Source: Deltaproteobacteria bacterium RIFOXYA12_FULL_58_15 (lineage in GTDB: Bacteria; Myxococcota; XYA12-FULL-58-9). Taken from it: a stretch of DNA of 40,760 nucleotides. The DNA is taken from the NCBI GenBank assembly GCA_001798605.1, contig MGST01000188.1, positions 1 to 40,760 on the forward strand. The letters run 5' to 3'. A model generated the notes under the pieces. It was not told the DNA's origin. It was given only the letters and a program-made list of their open reading frames with translations, and ran no database searches. Shown one piece after another: positions 17,938 to 26,126 of the stretch; within the stretch, counting starts at the first letter, position 1; every line of letters begins with the position of its first letter. The translations under genes and the position numbers were made by a program.

Positions 17938-20154
17938 ATGCACGACGTGCCAGCGCAATCTAAGCTCCTGCCAGAGAATGCCTACCGTAGACTCGAGCCC
18001 GGTGAGATCTACCAACCCATTGTGGCCGCGGGTGACCTTCGCGCCGAAGTCACCTCATGGTCGGTGATGATGGCGGTGTTGCTCGTGGGCGTTTTCTCCG
18101 CCGCTGCGGTATACATCGCCCTGCGGGCCGGAAGTGGCATCGAGACCGCCATTCCGATCGCGGTGTTGGCGGTGTTCTTTGGCAAGCTCCGCAAGATTCG
18201 CAGCACCATCCTCGAAAATGTCATTGTCCAGTCGATAGGCCAGGCATCCGGGGTGGTTGCGGCCGGCGCGGCATTCACCATTCCGGCGCTATACCTCAAC
18301 GGGCTGCAGAACGAGGTGCATGGTTGGCATATCTTCCTCGCCTGTCTCATCGGTGGCTCCCTCGGCGTCGTGCTCATCATCCCATTGCGCAAATACTTTG
18401 TCGCCGAGCGCCATGGGGAATTGCCATTCCCGGAGGCTACCGCGACCACCGAGATTCTCGTGGCAGGCGAAAACACCGGCAAAGGCGCAGGCCGAGTGCT
18501 CATCGCCGCCTTCGGTCTGGGAGCCGCCTACGACTTCATCGTTGAAGCACTGCACGGCTGGAACCCCGCTCTCACCACGCAGAAACTCCTCGGTGTTGCC
18601 GGCGAGAAGCTCTATTCCTTCCGCATCGAAGGCAAGATGAACGCCATCGCCGCGCTGTTCGGTCTTGGTTATATCATCGGCCCCAAATATGCGGCGTTGA
18701 TAGCCTCGGGGTCGGTCCTCTCCAGTTTCATCATGGTGCCGCTCATCTATGTTGTAGGCTCCCAGGTGACGGACTTCCATTTTCTCGGTGCCAGCATTGA
18801 CGTTTCGCAGATGAGCGCTGGCGCGATTTTCGGCCAGTTTGTTCGCCCCATCGGCATTGGTGCCATCGCAGTCTCTGGCCTCATAGGTATCGCGAGGATG
18901 GGGCGTATCATTGTCCGATCGGTAGGGCTGGGCTTTAAGGGACTGGGCAAAGGTAGCGCCGAAATGGAGAAGGAGGAGCGGACCAAGGTCGACCTGCGCC
19001 CGAAGACGGTCATGCTCATCCAAATGGCGTCGACGCTAGCGATGGGACTCTTGTTCTTTGTGGTTACGAGTGGCCTAGGTTCTTTTTCCGCGGGCAGCTC
19101 GCTGCTCTTTGCTGTCGTTGGAATGGTTGTTGGCTTCGCCCTGTCGTTCTTGTTCACTCCCGTGGCCGCGGAAGCGATCGCCATCGTCGGCGTGAATCCC
19201 GTATCGGGGATGACGATGATCACCTTGATCCTTGCCTCACTGGTGATGGTCGGCGTGGGCCTCGTCGGCGGCGCTGGCATCTTCGTCGCCGTGATCATCG
19301 GTTGCGCCGTCTGCACGGCGTTGTCGACCTCCGGTGCGCTCATTGGCGATTTCAAGATTGGTTATTGGATTGGTGCGACACCCAGGAGACAACAGGCGTG
19401 GAAGTTTCTCGGTGTGGCTGTGGCGGCCCTGGTTGTCGCCATCGTTGTCCCAGTCATGGACAATGCGTACCATTTCATGGTTCCCATCGATCCCAATAGC
19501 ATTCCGATTTTCGACCCAGCGAATCCCATCGCCGGCATGATGGCGAACACAGAGGCGCTTCCCGCCCCTCAGGCAAGCATGCTGGCTGAGATTGTTCGAG
19601 CGCTGATGGGCGGCGGCAGCCAGCCCTATCTCCTCTACGGCCTGGGAGCGTTTATCGCCTTGATGCTGGTGATGGCTGGAGTACCACCTTTGCCATTTGC
19701 CCTCGGTATGTATCTGCCCATCTCGATCAACGTCGCGGTCCTGTTTGGCGGTCTCGTCTCCTGGGCTGTTGGGAAGAGCTCCAAGGACAAGGAAGTGGCC
19801 AAAGCTCGTGCGGGACAGGGCACCCTCATCGCCAGCGGTCTCATGGCGGGAGCTGCGATCTTCGGCATTGTCGCCGCATTGTTCCGTATCGACTGGAATG
19901 AGTTCTTCGGCAGCAATGTCGGATTTTTGCGTTACCCAATACGGTATCTGAGCATTGGCGTCGACTATGTGGTCGGTACAACTGCCGCGGGTGCCACCTA
20001 TTTGTCCCATGCACCGCACCCGGAACCGACGTTCTACGAGAGCACGGGGGGTCAAGTGGTCGGTTTGATCATGTTCGTGGGCCTCGCCGTCGCGGTGTTC
20101 CTCCTGGCCCGTTGGGGTGCCAACATGGAACGCAAGGAGCTGCAAGGTAAGTGA
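17938..20154 (+). CDS. OPT-family oligopeptide transporter
   Basis: A 738-residue inner-membrane protein with about 15-16 hydrophobic segments across its length. It matches the prokaryotic OPT branch: the N-terminal LRAEVTSWSVMMAVLLVGVFSAAAVYIALRAG, split over two helices, the HGELPFPEATATTEILVAGE loop (typical of OPT/YSL proteins), KFLGV, and the PPLPFALGMYLPI segment near the end. OPT proteins import oligopeptides or metal chelates with protons. A charged cytoplasmic loop (about residues 340-356) interrupts the helices. The ATG at 17938 has only a weak ribosome site. It stands alone after the palindromic element, so it is probably a single transcription unit. Confidence 0.92.
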   Translation: MHDVPAQSKLLPENAYRRLEPGEIYQPIVAAGDLRAEVTSWSVMMAVLLVGVFSAAAVYIALRAGSGIETAIPIAVLAVFFGKLRKIRSTILENVIVQSIGQASGVVAAGAAFTIPALYLNGLQNEVHGWHIFLACLIGGSLGVVLIIPLRKYFVAERHGELPFPEATATTEILVAGENTGKGAGRVLIAAFGLGAAYDFIVEALHGWNPALTTQKLLGVAGEKLYSFRIEGKMNAIAALFGLGYIIGPKYAALIASGSVLSSFIMVPLIYVVGSQVTDFHFLGASIDVSQMSAGAIFGQFVRPIGIGAIAVSGLIGIARMGRIIVRSVGLGFKGLGKGSAEMEKEERTKVDLRPKTVMLIQMASTLAMGLLFFVVTSGLGSFSAGSSLLFAVVGMVVGFALSFLFTPVAAEAIAIVGVNPVSGMTMITLILASLVMVGVGLVGGAGIFVAVIIGCAVCTALSTSGALIGDFKIGYWIGATPRRQQAWKFLGVAVAALVVAIVVPVMDNAYHFMVPIDPNSIPIFDPANPIAGMMANTEALPAPQASMLAEIVRALMGGGSQPYLLYGLGAFIALMLVMAGVPPLPFALGMYLPISINVAVLFGGLVSWAVGKSSKDKEVAKARAGQGTLIASGLMAGAAIFGIVAALFRIDWNEFFGSNVGFLRYPIRYLSIGVDYVVGTTAAGATYLSHAPHPEPTFYESTGGQVVGLIMFVGLAVAVFLLARWGANMERKELQGK

Positions 20155-20259
20155 ATCGGCTTCGGGTCACATCGTTGGGTGCAAGAGTCGGGTGTTTTTT
20201 TTCTTGCGAAAGTGGCCTCGTAGTTTAGGTGTTGGTACGCTTGCTCCCAGAGGTGGATC

Positions 20260-20745
20260 GTGCCCAGAGATACCGATTTTCTCGAACTCTTGAATCTTGT
20301 GTCGTATGACCCGTTCGTGGTTGTGGACAGCGGGCGTCGCATCATTCATTTCAACGACCCCTTTGTCTTGATGCTGGGGTTGCGGACCACCCAGAGAAGG
20401 CGAGTTGAAGGAACCGTCTTCAACGAGTTGTTGCGCTTGGACGAAACAGGCCAGGCCTGCATCACTGACTGCCTCAGTCAGGATCGCAACGTTCGGGTGC
20501 AGTCGGTCGACGGGCGCGTTTCGGGCGGACGACAGTTGGTCCTAGACATGAGCGCTCTGCCGTTGCGCAACGAAACGGGGCAGGTTACCGGAGTCTTGAT
20601 CTTGCATCGCGATGTCACCGACGAGCAACGCCTCAAGGAGCGTTATAACGAAGAAAAGAAAGCTCACCTGGCAGAGCGGGAATCCCTGCTTCGGATTATC
20701 AGCGATCGGGATGCCGAGCTGAAACGAATGAAACGTCACTCGTGA
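20260..20745 (+). CDS. Single PAS domain protein with C-terminal coiled coil
   Basis: A 161-residue protein starting at GTG 20260, with GAGGTGG just upstream. Residues about 8-125 form a PAS fold (FVVVDSGRRIIHFND at the start and LILHRDVTDEQRLKE at the end). The last 35 residues are a charged helix (YNEEKKAHLAERESLLRIISDRDAELKR), probably a coiled coil for dimerising. No kinase, cyclase or DNA-binding domain is attached, so it must act through a partner. It converges on the minus-strand PilZ/STAS operon with only 14 bases between stops. The ligand is unknown. Confidence 0.85.
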   Translation: MPRDTDFLELLNLVSYDPFVVVDSGRRIIHFNDPFVLMLGLRTTQRRRVEGTVFNELLRLDETGQACITDCLSQDRNVRVQSVDGRVSGGRQLVLDMSALPLRNETGQVTGVLILHRDVTDEQRLKERYNEEKKAHLAERESLLRIISDRDAELKRMKRHS

Positions 20746-20759
20746 ATTGCGCGAAATCC

Positions 20760-21989
20760 CTATTCTATCGATTCGAGCAAGCGAGCCGCTGAACGCTTGA
20801 AGTTACTGCGCGGCAGTTCTTTGGCCACCCTCTCGAGCAACGGTCTTGCCTCTTCGAGCCTGCCCTGTTTGATGAGATAATCGCCTTGCCAATACAGAGC
20901 GTCATCAAAACCTTTGTCGCCCTTGTCGCCCTCAAAGGAATCGGTGAACAGAACGTAATTCTTGAAAGCCAGGTCGGGCTTTCCAAGCCGACGGTGACAC
21001 TCAGCGATGGTAAAAAATAGAGGTTTGGGATCGGTGCCGAGACTTATGGTCTCGTCGAAAGTCTTCAGCGCCTCTTCGTATTGTTTCCGCTCGAACAGGT
21101 CCTCCGCTTTGGCAAGAGTGGCTCCTCGGGCGGCAATCTTCCTGGTTTCGACTTCCGCCCGCATCTGATCCCCAAGCGCTGGCGGCAGGGTTCCATCTTT
21201 CTGCATCTTGTCGACCATTGCGAGAGCCGCAGGGTAGTCGTGGCCGGCCAGGCGCTTGTGGTAGGCATCGAGAGCCTCAGCAGAGATACCGGTATTCTTT
21301 GTTACGACCAGTGTGACGATGAGAAGCGCTAGAGCCACGGCAGAGGCGATACCAACGAGCACGGGTCGAGGGATCTGCCGCCACCGGTGGGCCCATGGAA
21401 ACGCGCGGCGAACTTGGGTCGTCGCGACCGTCGGTGCCTTTTCGGTGTCCCCCGCCCGTAGGTAAGAATCGATGAAGTCGGAGATGTGCGGATCGAGTGG
21501 GCGAAAGCGGTCCGGCGAGGCGAACCCAAAATATGACTGTTCGACCTCGTCAAACTTCATGTTGGCTCCACATCGGCGGCATGGAACCGGTTTGTCGGGG
21601 AGGGTAACGCCTTTGTCGTTGATCGCTAGGGTAACCTCGGTGTCCCAATCGCAGGCGTCACAATAGTAGGGTGCCTGGATGGAGACCACATCGCAGTGGT
21701 CGCTGAAGTTTGCAACTGCATTTAGGTTGACGACGAGCACCGGTGAACAGTCGACCAAAACCACACGGTTCTTGATGGTGGCCAACCGGGCCATTGCCTT
21801 CACCCATTCGCGTACACCGAACGAGCTAATGCGTGTCACGGATTTGAGATTGAGGATGAGGTCTTTGCCCTCCCCGAGATTTAGGATCTCGGAGACGTCG
21901 AAGGTCTCATCAATGGCCCCATAAAGTCGCACATAAAGGATCGGCCCACGTGAGACCGATTCCATGCGCAAAGTTCCGTTTTCAACCAC
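20760..21989 (-). CDS. STAS-like / zinc ribbon / membrane / TPR protein
   Basis: A 409-residue multi-domain protein. The start is a GTG (last base 21989) with AGGAGG nine bases upstream, overlapping the PilZ-TPR gene by 8 bases. Residues about 8-105 resemble an anti-sigma-antagonist STAS domain, with RISSFGVREW holding a serine pair (S55/S56) where STAS proteins carry the phosphorylated serine. Then come a zinc ribbon with C110/C113 and C137/C140, a Pro-rich linker, one membrane helix (about 209-230) and TPR-type helical repeats to the C-terminus, outside the membrane if the N-terminus is inside. This suggests a signal passed between a periplasmic TPR module and a cytoplasmic STAS switch. The function is inferred. 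Confidence 0.8.
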   Translation of the reverse strand: MVENGTLRMESVSRGPILYVRLYGAIDETFDVSEILNLGEGKDLILNLKSVTRISSFGVREWVKAMARLATIKNRVVLVDCSPVLVVNLNAVANFSDHCDVVSIQAPYYCDACDWDTEVTLAINDKGVTLPDKPVPCRRCGANMKFDEVEQSYFGFASPDRFRPLDPHISDFIDSYLRAGDTEKAPTVATTQVRRAFPWAHRWRQIPRPVLVGIASAVALALLIVTLVVTKNTGISAEALDAYHKRLAGHDYPAALAMVDKMQKDGTLPPALGDQMRAEVETRKIAARGATLAKAEDLFERKQYEEALKTFDETISLGTDPKPLFFTIAECHRRLGKPDLAFKNYVLFTDSFEGDKGDKGFDDALYWQGDYLIKQGRLEEARPLLERVAKELPRSNFKRSAARLLESIE

Positions 21990-22803
21990 CTCGGTGTTCC
22001 TCCTCGACTCGCAAACGGAGCGCTCGATCGAACAGCTGCGCCGACTCGGTCACTTCACCCGTGAGGTACAATGCCGCCGCCAATTCTTCGCAGGTCTCAG
22101 CCGAGTCCGGCACGAGAACTGTTGCCTGGCGAAGCATTTCCACAGCCTGTTGTCCTTGTCCTGCCTCTTGTGCTGCTTTGGCTTCTTTCATCAACGTTGT
22201 TGCCAGAATCCGGTTCCTCTCACGGGCGAGGGAGTCCTCGGCGATTGCGTTGTCGAGATGATGTGACACTGTCCAATCACCATCTGCAACCGGCGTTTCC
22301 ACTCCAAGTGGCGTGCGATCAGGGGTGCCGAGGAGAGACCCTGCGGACGCGGAGAACGCCACCTGCGCCGGGACCGTGGATGACGTGCCTTCTGACATCG
22401 TCATAACGTGTTCGTCTTCGACGAGCGGGAGGTCATCGGCCTCGTCCTGGCCACTGATCTCCTTGACGAGCCGAGCGAGCTCTTCGTTGGTATCTGCGGG
22501 GAGAGTGGAGAACTCCAATCCAATTTCGAAGACGCCAGCGATCTCGCCCGAAGGGCGGGACCACGCGATGTTTCCCGTTAGCTGGTGCATCTGTGCGTTT
22601 CCTGAAGGGGCAAAATGGACCTGCAATTGTACACCCGACTCCATGTCGATTTCGGACGCAATTCGCATGCCTGTCATCGATATGTCGAGGCCCGTCGCAC
22701 GGGTGAGACGCCCCTGGTAGATGAACAGCACTTCGAGAGCAGTCCCATAACGCCGCGCAGTGCGCTTCTCTACCCACAACACACCGGCGACTTGCTTAGT
22801 CAC
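21982..22803 (-). CDS. PilZ domain protein with C-terminal TPR repeats
   Basis: A 273-residue cytoplasmic protein starting at GTG (last base 22803) after AAGGAG. The N-terminal PilZ domain has both canonical c-di-GMP contacts: RxxxR as R14-TAR-R18 and DxSxxG as D40-ISMTG45. A linker of about 80 residues with low complexity follows. Two TPR-like helical pairs end the protein (about residues 200-265, AVEMLRQATVLVPDSAET and SAQLFDRALRL). PilZ domains bind cyclic di-GMP, while TPRs bind proteins, so this is a c-di-GMP-dependent adaptor. It sits between the ATPase-PilZ gene and the STAS gene in the same operon. Confidence 0.88.
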   Translation of the reverse strand: MTKQVAGVLWVEKRTARRYGTALEVLFIYQGRLTRATGLDISMTGMRIASEIDMESGVQLQVHFAPSGNAQMHQLTGNIAWSRPSGEIAGVFEIGLEFSTLPADTNEELARLVKEISGQDEADDLPLVEDEHVMTMSEGTSSTVPAQVAFSASAGSLLGTPDRTPLGVETPVADGDWTVSHHLDNAIAEDSLARERNRILATTLMKEAKAAQEAGQGQQAVEMLRQATVLVPDSAETCEELAAALYLTGEVTESAQLFDRALRLRVEEEHRGG

Positions 22804-22842
22804 CCAACTGGCTCCTTGAAATCCACCCTTGCCATCCGGACC

Positions 22843-24090
22843 TTATTCTCCCACCAATTTGGAGGACTCCACAAGTTCCGTCTCAAATTCAACGCCGAAA
22901 CCGAAGCACCCATGGGTTGCACTCTTGCCGGCCCACTTGACGATCGCAGTGACCTCGATCAATCCGTTGAGCTGCCATGCGGGACGTGACTCCTCTCCAC
23001 CCCAACGGTCCCCAGCGTATCCGGCCCCCTCATAAAGCGTGAGTTGAAGTTTCTGCCCCGGACTCAAGCGCAGCTCGTGCAACGGGGCAATAAACGCGCC
23101 TCGTTTCGTCATGTCGAGGACGACCGTGGGTATCCATGCACCGCCAGCGGAAGTTGTGGCTGCGAGGGAAACGGGGTGTCGAATCAATCGGCGGGAGGTG
23201 GTTGGGCGCGAGGCAGCAACGCACAAATTGAGCGTCGGCGCGGAGGATTTGAATTGGGCTGGGCGCAGGCGATGCTGTCGGACAAATATCACCTCCGTGG
23301 TCCGGCCTGGGTCAATGTTGAACACCAATCGCGAGCTTCCAGAAAGAAGAAGAAACAGGCCGAGCCCCGCGCCACCTGCTCGGTCGGTCATGACGGCGCG
23401 GTCCGATTCGTAGCAGCGTCGCAGATTGTTGACGATCAACTCAGCCGTGAGTGAACCAAAAAAATCGCGGACACACAGTGCCAGGCTCTCTTCGTTGGAA
23501 GCGACCTCCACCTCGATGGGGCGGACACATGGCACCTCCACTCGTCTTGAGGTCGTTGCGAACATTGGCTGGCCCGCTTCGACGGGAGCATCGTAGAGTG
23601 CGTTGAGAATGAGCTCGTCAGCCAAGGTTCGTAGCTCCTGACACAGACGAGCGGAAGCCCCGGCGCGCACGAAGCTGCTGTCGACGGCATCGAGAACGCC
23701 GTGGCGGTCATTGGTGCGTGCGAGCTGGTAGAGATCGCGATGGTGCGGATGGGGCAGCAGCATCGCGAGGCTGATAGGGGATTTTGTCACCAGATGGTGT
23801 CGCGTCGTCTCCAGGACGCCCACATCGAAGCCGTCGGTGGCCCCGATGACGTGTCGTACCGCCGTATCCCAAAATGGGTTTTCTTTTCCGGGCGTGCGTC
23901 CATCTGACCAGATGCGTACCACCTCAACATCCGGAAAGGACTTCCGCGGTGTTTGTGCATCGGTTAGGGCGGCCAAGAATTTCTTTGTGGGGTCTGGATT
24001 ATCGACGGGTGGTAGGTGGCGAAGGGCTTCTTCCGCCCAGGTCTGCACTTCGTGTCCCAAATGGAGCAGAAATCCGCCTTGCACTAGCAT
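22843..24090 (-). CDS. RsbW-like ATPase fused to a PilZ domain
   Basis: A 415-residue protein, first gene of the three-gene operon. Residues about 145-270 resemble a GHKL ATPase of the anti-sigma kinase type: an N box at E159-xxx-N163 (ELILNALYDA), a weak G1 segment around D209 (RDFFG) and a clear G2 box (GGAGLGLFLL, about 239-248). The histidine-kinase dimer region with a phosphoacceptor His is not evident. Residues about 298-410 form a PilZ domain with RxxxR at R300/R304 and DMTKRG at 326-331, a Thr variant of DxSxxG. The N-terminal 140 residues are unrecognised. It is probably a switch kinase whose activity is controlled by c-di-GMP, acting on the STAS partner two genes on. The degenerate G1 box leaves ATP binding uncertain. 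Confidence 0.78.
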   Translation of the reverse strand: MLVQGGFLLHLGHEVQTWAEEALRHLPPVDNPDPTKKFLAALTDAQTPRKSFPDVEVVRIWSDGRTPGKENPFWDTAVRHVIGATDGFDVGVLETTRHHLVTKSPISLAMLLPHPHHRDLYQLARTNDRHGVLDAVDSSFVRAGASARLCQELRTLADELILNALYDAPVEAGQPMFATTSRRVEVPCVRPIEVEVASNEESLALCVRDFFGSLTAELIVNNLRRCYESDRAVMTDRAGGAGLGLFLLLSGSSRLVFNIDPGRTTEVIFVRQHRLRPAQFKSSAPTLNLCVAASRPTTSRRLIRHPVSLAATTSAGGAWIPTVVLDMTKRGAFIAPLHELRLSPGQKLQLTLYEGAGYAGDRWGGEESRPAWQLNGLIEVTAIVKWAGKSATHGCFGFGVEFETELVESSKLVGE

Positions 24091-24284
24091 CCCACCCCCC
24101 CGCCGCGAGGCGATCGGGCCATTGTTGTTTCGCCGCTTCTGCGACGAGTGGGGGTTATGGCATCAAGTTGTTGCACGAGAAAGTGTTTCCATCCTATTGG
24201 GGACAGGAACTTTTGCCAAGGGTGGTACCGTGCCATGTGTGGGCCTTTGTGGTACAGCACTTCACGGACGAAAGGTCACTTGTA

Positions 24285-24536
24285 ATGTGTTTGGCGGTGC
24301 CTGGACAGATCCTCTCAATCAACGGTGCCGATCTCGCTCGGGTTGGCCGGGTTGAATTTGGCGGTATTGTCAAAGAGATCAATCTTGCGTTGGTACCTGA
24401 GGCGGACGTGGGCGATTACGTCATCGTCCATGCAGGCGTGGCGATCAATCGGCTCGACGAAGACGCTGCCGCAGACACTCTCGCAGAGCTGCGATGGCTG
24501 GCAGAGCTGTGCGAAGAAAGTCCGTCGGAACATTGA
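24285..24536 (+). CDS. hypC: HypC/HybG/HupF-family hydrogenase maturation chaperone, orphan
   Basis: An 83-residue protein beginning MCLAVPGQI, the invariant HypC N-terminus whose Cys2 carries the Fe(CN)2CO precursor during NiFe-hydrogenase assembly. The beta-barrel core continues with ARVGRVEFGGIVKEINLAL and DYVIVHAGVAINRLDE, all typical. The open frame extends upstream to 23874, but the family start and AAAGG before 24285 fix this ATG. No other hyp or hydrogenase gene is in the window. The neighbours are a signalling operon and a sigma factor operon, so it is either a remote member of a hyp set or a HypC homologue with another job. Confidence 0.88.
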   Translation: MCLAVPGQILSINGADLARVGRVEFGGIVKEINLALVPEADVGDYVIVHAGVAINRLDEDAAADTLAELRWLAELCEESPSEH

Positions 24537-24548
24537 GGCCATTGAGCC

Positions 24549-25037
24549 TCAACGATTGCGGCGACGACGGACGGTTTCTCTCAGACGTTGACGCTGCTCT
24601 GGGGAGAGTTGGCGCCATTGCTGCATCTTTTGTATGAAGCGGCGCCGTTCGCCGGGACTCAGGTTTATGAGCTTGCCGTATTCCTTGCGGAGTTGTGATT
24701 TGCGATCGGGACTAAACCCCTTGTAACGGCGGAAGCTCTCGAGGATGACCGTTCTTTCGCGGTTGGGAAGGCGGCTAAAGGCGCGAAACTGATCGCGCAT
24801 ATATTGCTGCTTTTTTTCGGGGAGCTCTCTGAATCGACGATAGGCGCTGCGAATGCGCTCCTGTTCCTGTTCGGGGAGTGCCTTGAAGCGGCTGTGAGCA
24901 TCGCGAAGGGTTTGGCGTTGGCCTTCATCCATCGCTTCCCACTTGACGCGGGCACGATCGAGTTGGTTGCCGGCAGCCACCGCCGATGCTGGTGCAGCAG
25001 TCGCGCCAGCCATTGCGATGAGAAGGAGAGCTTTCAT
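24549..25037 (-). CDS. DUF3106 exported protein
   Basis: A 162-residue protein with a signal peptide (MKALLLIAMAGATAAPASAVA) and a mature part made almost entirely of charged helical repeats. Repeat cores such as FKALPEQEQERIRSAYRRF, FRELPEKKQQY, FSRLPNRER, GFSPDRKSQLR, LSPGERRRF and LSPEQRQRL recur about every 20-24 residues. That pattern is DUF3106, often found beside ECF sigma/anti-sigma pairs and resembling a CpxP/heavy-metal-resistance-like periplasmic sensor. Its start overlaps the anti-sigma stop (ATGA). It may tune the anti-sigma factor in the periplasm; that is inference. Confidence 0.85.
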   Translation of the reverse strand: MKALLLIAMAGATAAPASAVAAGNQLDRARVKWEAMDEGQRQTLRDAHSRFKALPEQEQERIRSAYRRFRELPEKKQQYMRDQFRAFSRLPNRERTVILESFRRYKGFSPDRKSQLRKEYGKLINLSPGERRRFIQKMQQWRQLSPEQRQRLRETVRRRRNR

Positions 25038-25516
25038 TGCATCTCCTCCTCGGTGAGCAAAGTTCTCAAATCATCCTCATCGAGCTTGGCGAGAATTTCA
25101 AAGGCCTCGGTGTCTTCAAGATTGCTGATGACTTCGAGGTCCTCGAGCATCTCCAAGTGCATGGCCACCTCGAGATCATCACCGAGATCGGGAGCCGTTC
25201 GTGGCCCAGCCAGTAGTATCACGCCAAGCACGCCCGCAGCGACGGCACCAGTCAACGGAGCGACGAGATGCCACAGGTGCCATCGACGCGCCGGTTGCTT
25301 TCTCTGCTCATTGAGCCTGGCGAAGAAACGGGTGTCGAACCCCGGGCGCACTTGATCTGGCGTATCGGCGAGCAACAGCCCGTCGAGGCCCTGGAGGTTT
25401 CTTGCAAACGTCTGGCACGTGACACAGCCCTGGAGATGAGTCTCGGCCTGTGGATCCCGTGTCCCGCCGTGATCGTGAGTCATGACCATGGAGCGTTGGC
25501 ATTCATTGCACTGCAT
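25034..25516 (-). CDS. Anti-sigma factor with putative zinc-finger, membrane-anchored
   Basis: A 160-residue protein. The N-terminal domain carries a zinc anti-sigma motif (HLQGCVTCQTF, H-xxx-C-xx-C), preceded by CNEC. One membrane helix follows (about residues 85-105). The periplasmic part is short and strongly acidic, built of leucine/glutamate turns (LEMLEDLEVISNLED, FEILAKLDEDD). The start is ATG ending at 25516; the frame also has a TTG two codons earlier. It overlaps the sigma gene by 14 bases, the normal arrangement for an ECF sigma and its inhibitor. The acidic tail resembles the C-terminus of the exported protein encoded upstream of the sigma gene. Confidence 0.85.
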   Translation of the reverse strand: MQCNECQRSMVMTHDHGGTRDPQAETHLQGCVTCQTFARNLQGLDGLLLADTPDQVRPGFDTRFFARLNEQRKQPARRWHLWHLVAPLTGAVAAGVLGVILLAGPRTAPDLGDDLEVAMHLEMLEDLEVISNLEDTEAFEILAKLDEDDLRTLLTEEEMQ

Positions 25517-26099
25517 GGGCAACCTCTTCTGCTCCTGGCAGTTGGGTGCTGAGCTTTTTCATCATTGTCTCTCGAGCGCGGAAGACCAGCGATTTGATGG
25601 CGCTCTCACTGGTATCAAGGGCCTCGGCGACATCCCGATAGGTCATGCCTTCATGAAGGCACAACAAGAGTGCGGCCGCTTGTTTGCTCGGCAAATCCCG
25701 AACAGCCTCGGCGATGATGCTGCGCAATTGGCTGCGGCTGGCACTCGACTCGGGGTCGTCGTTGTTGCTCGGGTGATCGGCCATCTCACCGTGGTCGGTG
25801 AGCCGGTGCTCTTTGCGAGCTAACAGGTTGAGGCAGTGGTTTGACGCAACCCGAAAAATATAGGTGGAAAACTTACTATTCGCGCGATACCGATCTTTGG
25901 CGCGATAGATCTTGAGGAAGACATCCTGTGCCGCCTCTTCGGCCTGGGCTTGGTCACCAAGCATGCGTCGCGCAAAATTGAAGATCCTGTCGCGATATAG
26001 GCGGTAGAGTTTCACAAAGGCCTCCTCACTGCCGGCCTGAAAGGCCAGCATGAGCTCCACATCCTCCTGAGCTGTGTGATCTGTGTCACGTCCTTTCAA
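25503..26099 (-). CDS. ECF-family RNA polymerase sigma factor
   Basis: A 198-residue sigma-70 family factor. Region 2 includes AFVKLYRLYRDRIFNFARRML and the DxxQ/VFLKIYRA core (AAQDVFLKIYRAKDRY), which binds core polymerase and melts the -10. Region 4 is PSKQAAALLLCLHEGMTYRDVAEALDTSESAIKSLVFRARE, a helix-turn-helix reading the -35, here longer than 20 residues so only its outline is given: the HTH lies at about residues 150-180. The start is a TTG ending at 26099 with GGAGAG four bases away; an internal GTG or ATG a few codons on is possible. It is followed by its zinc anti-sigma partner, so it is likely autoregulated. Confidence 0.92.
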   Translation of the reverse strand: MKGRDTDHTAQEDVELMLAFQAGSEEAFVKLYRLYRDRIFNFARRMLGDQAQAEEAAQDVFLKIYRAKDRYRANSKFSTYIFRVASNHCLNLLARKEHRLTDHGEMADHPSNNDDPESSASRSQLRSIIAEAVRDLPSKQAAALLLCLHEGMTYRDVAEALDTSESAIKSLVFRARETMMKKLSTQLPGAEEVAHAVQ

Positions 26100-26126
26100 A
26101 CCACTCTCCGGCGTAGAAGTTGCGGT

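Noticed and set aside
20181-20207. Terminator after the OPT gene
   Set aside because: There is a run of eight T (20195-20202) but the only stem, GCAAGA/TCTTGC, encloses the T-run instead of preceding it.
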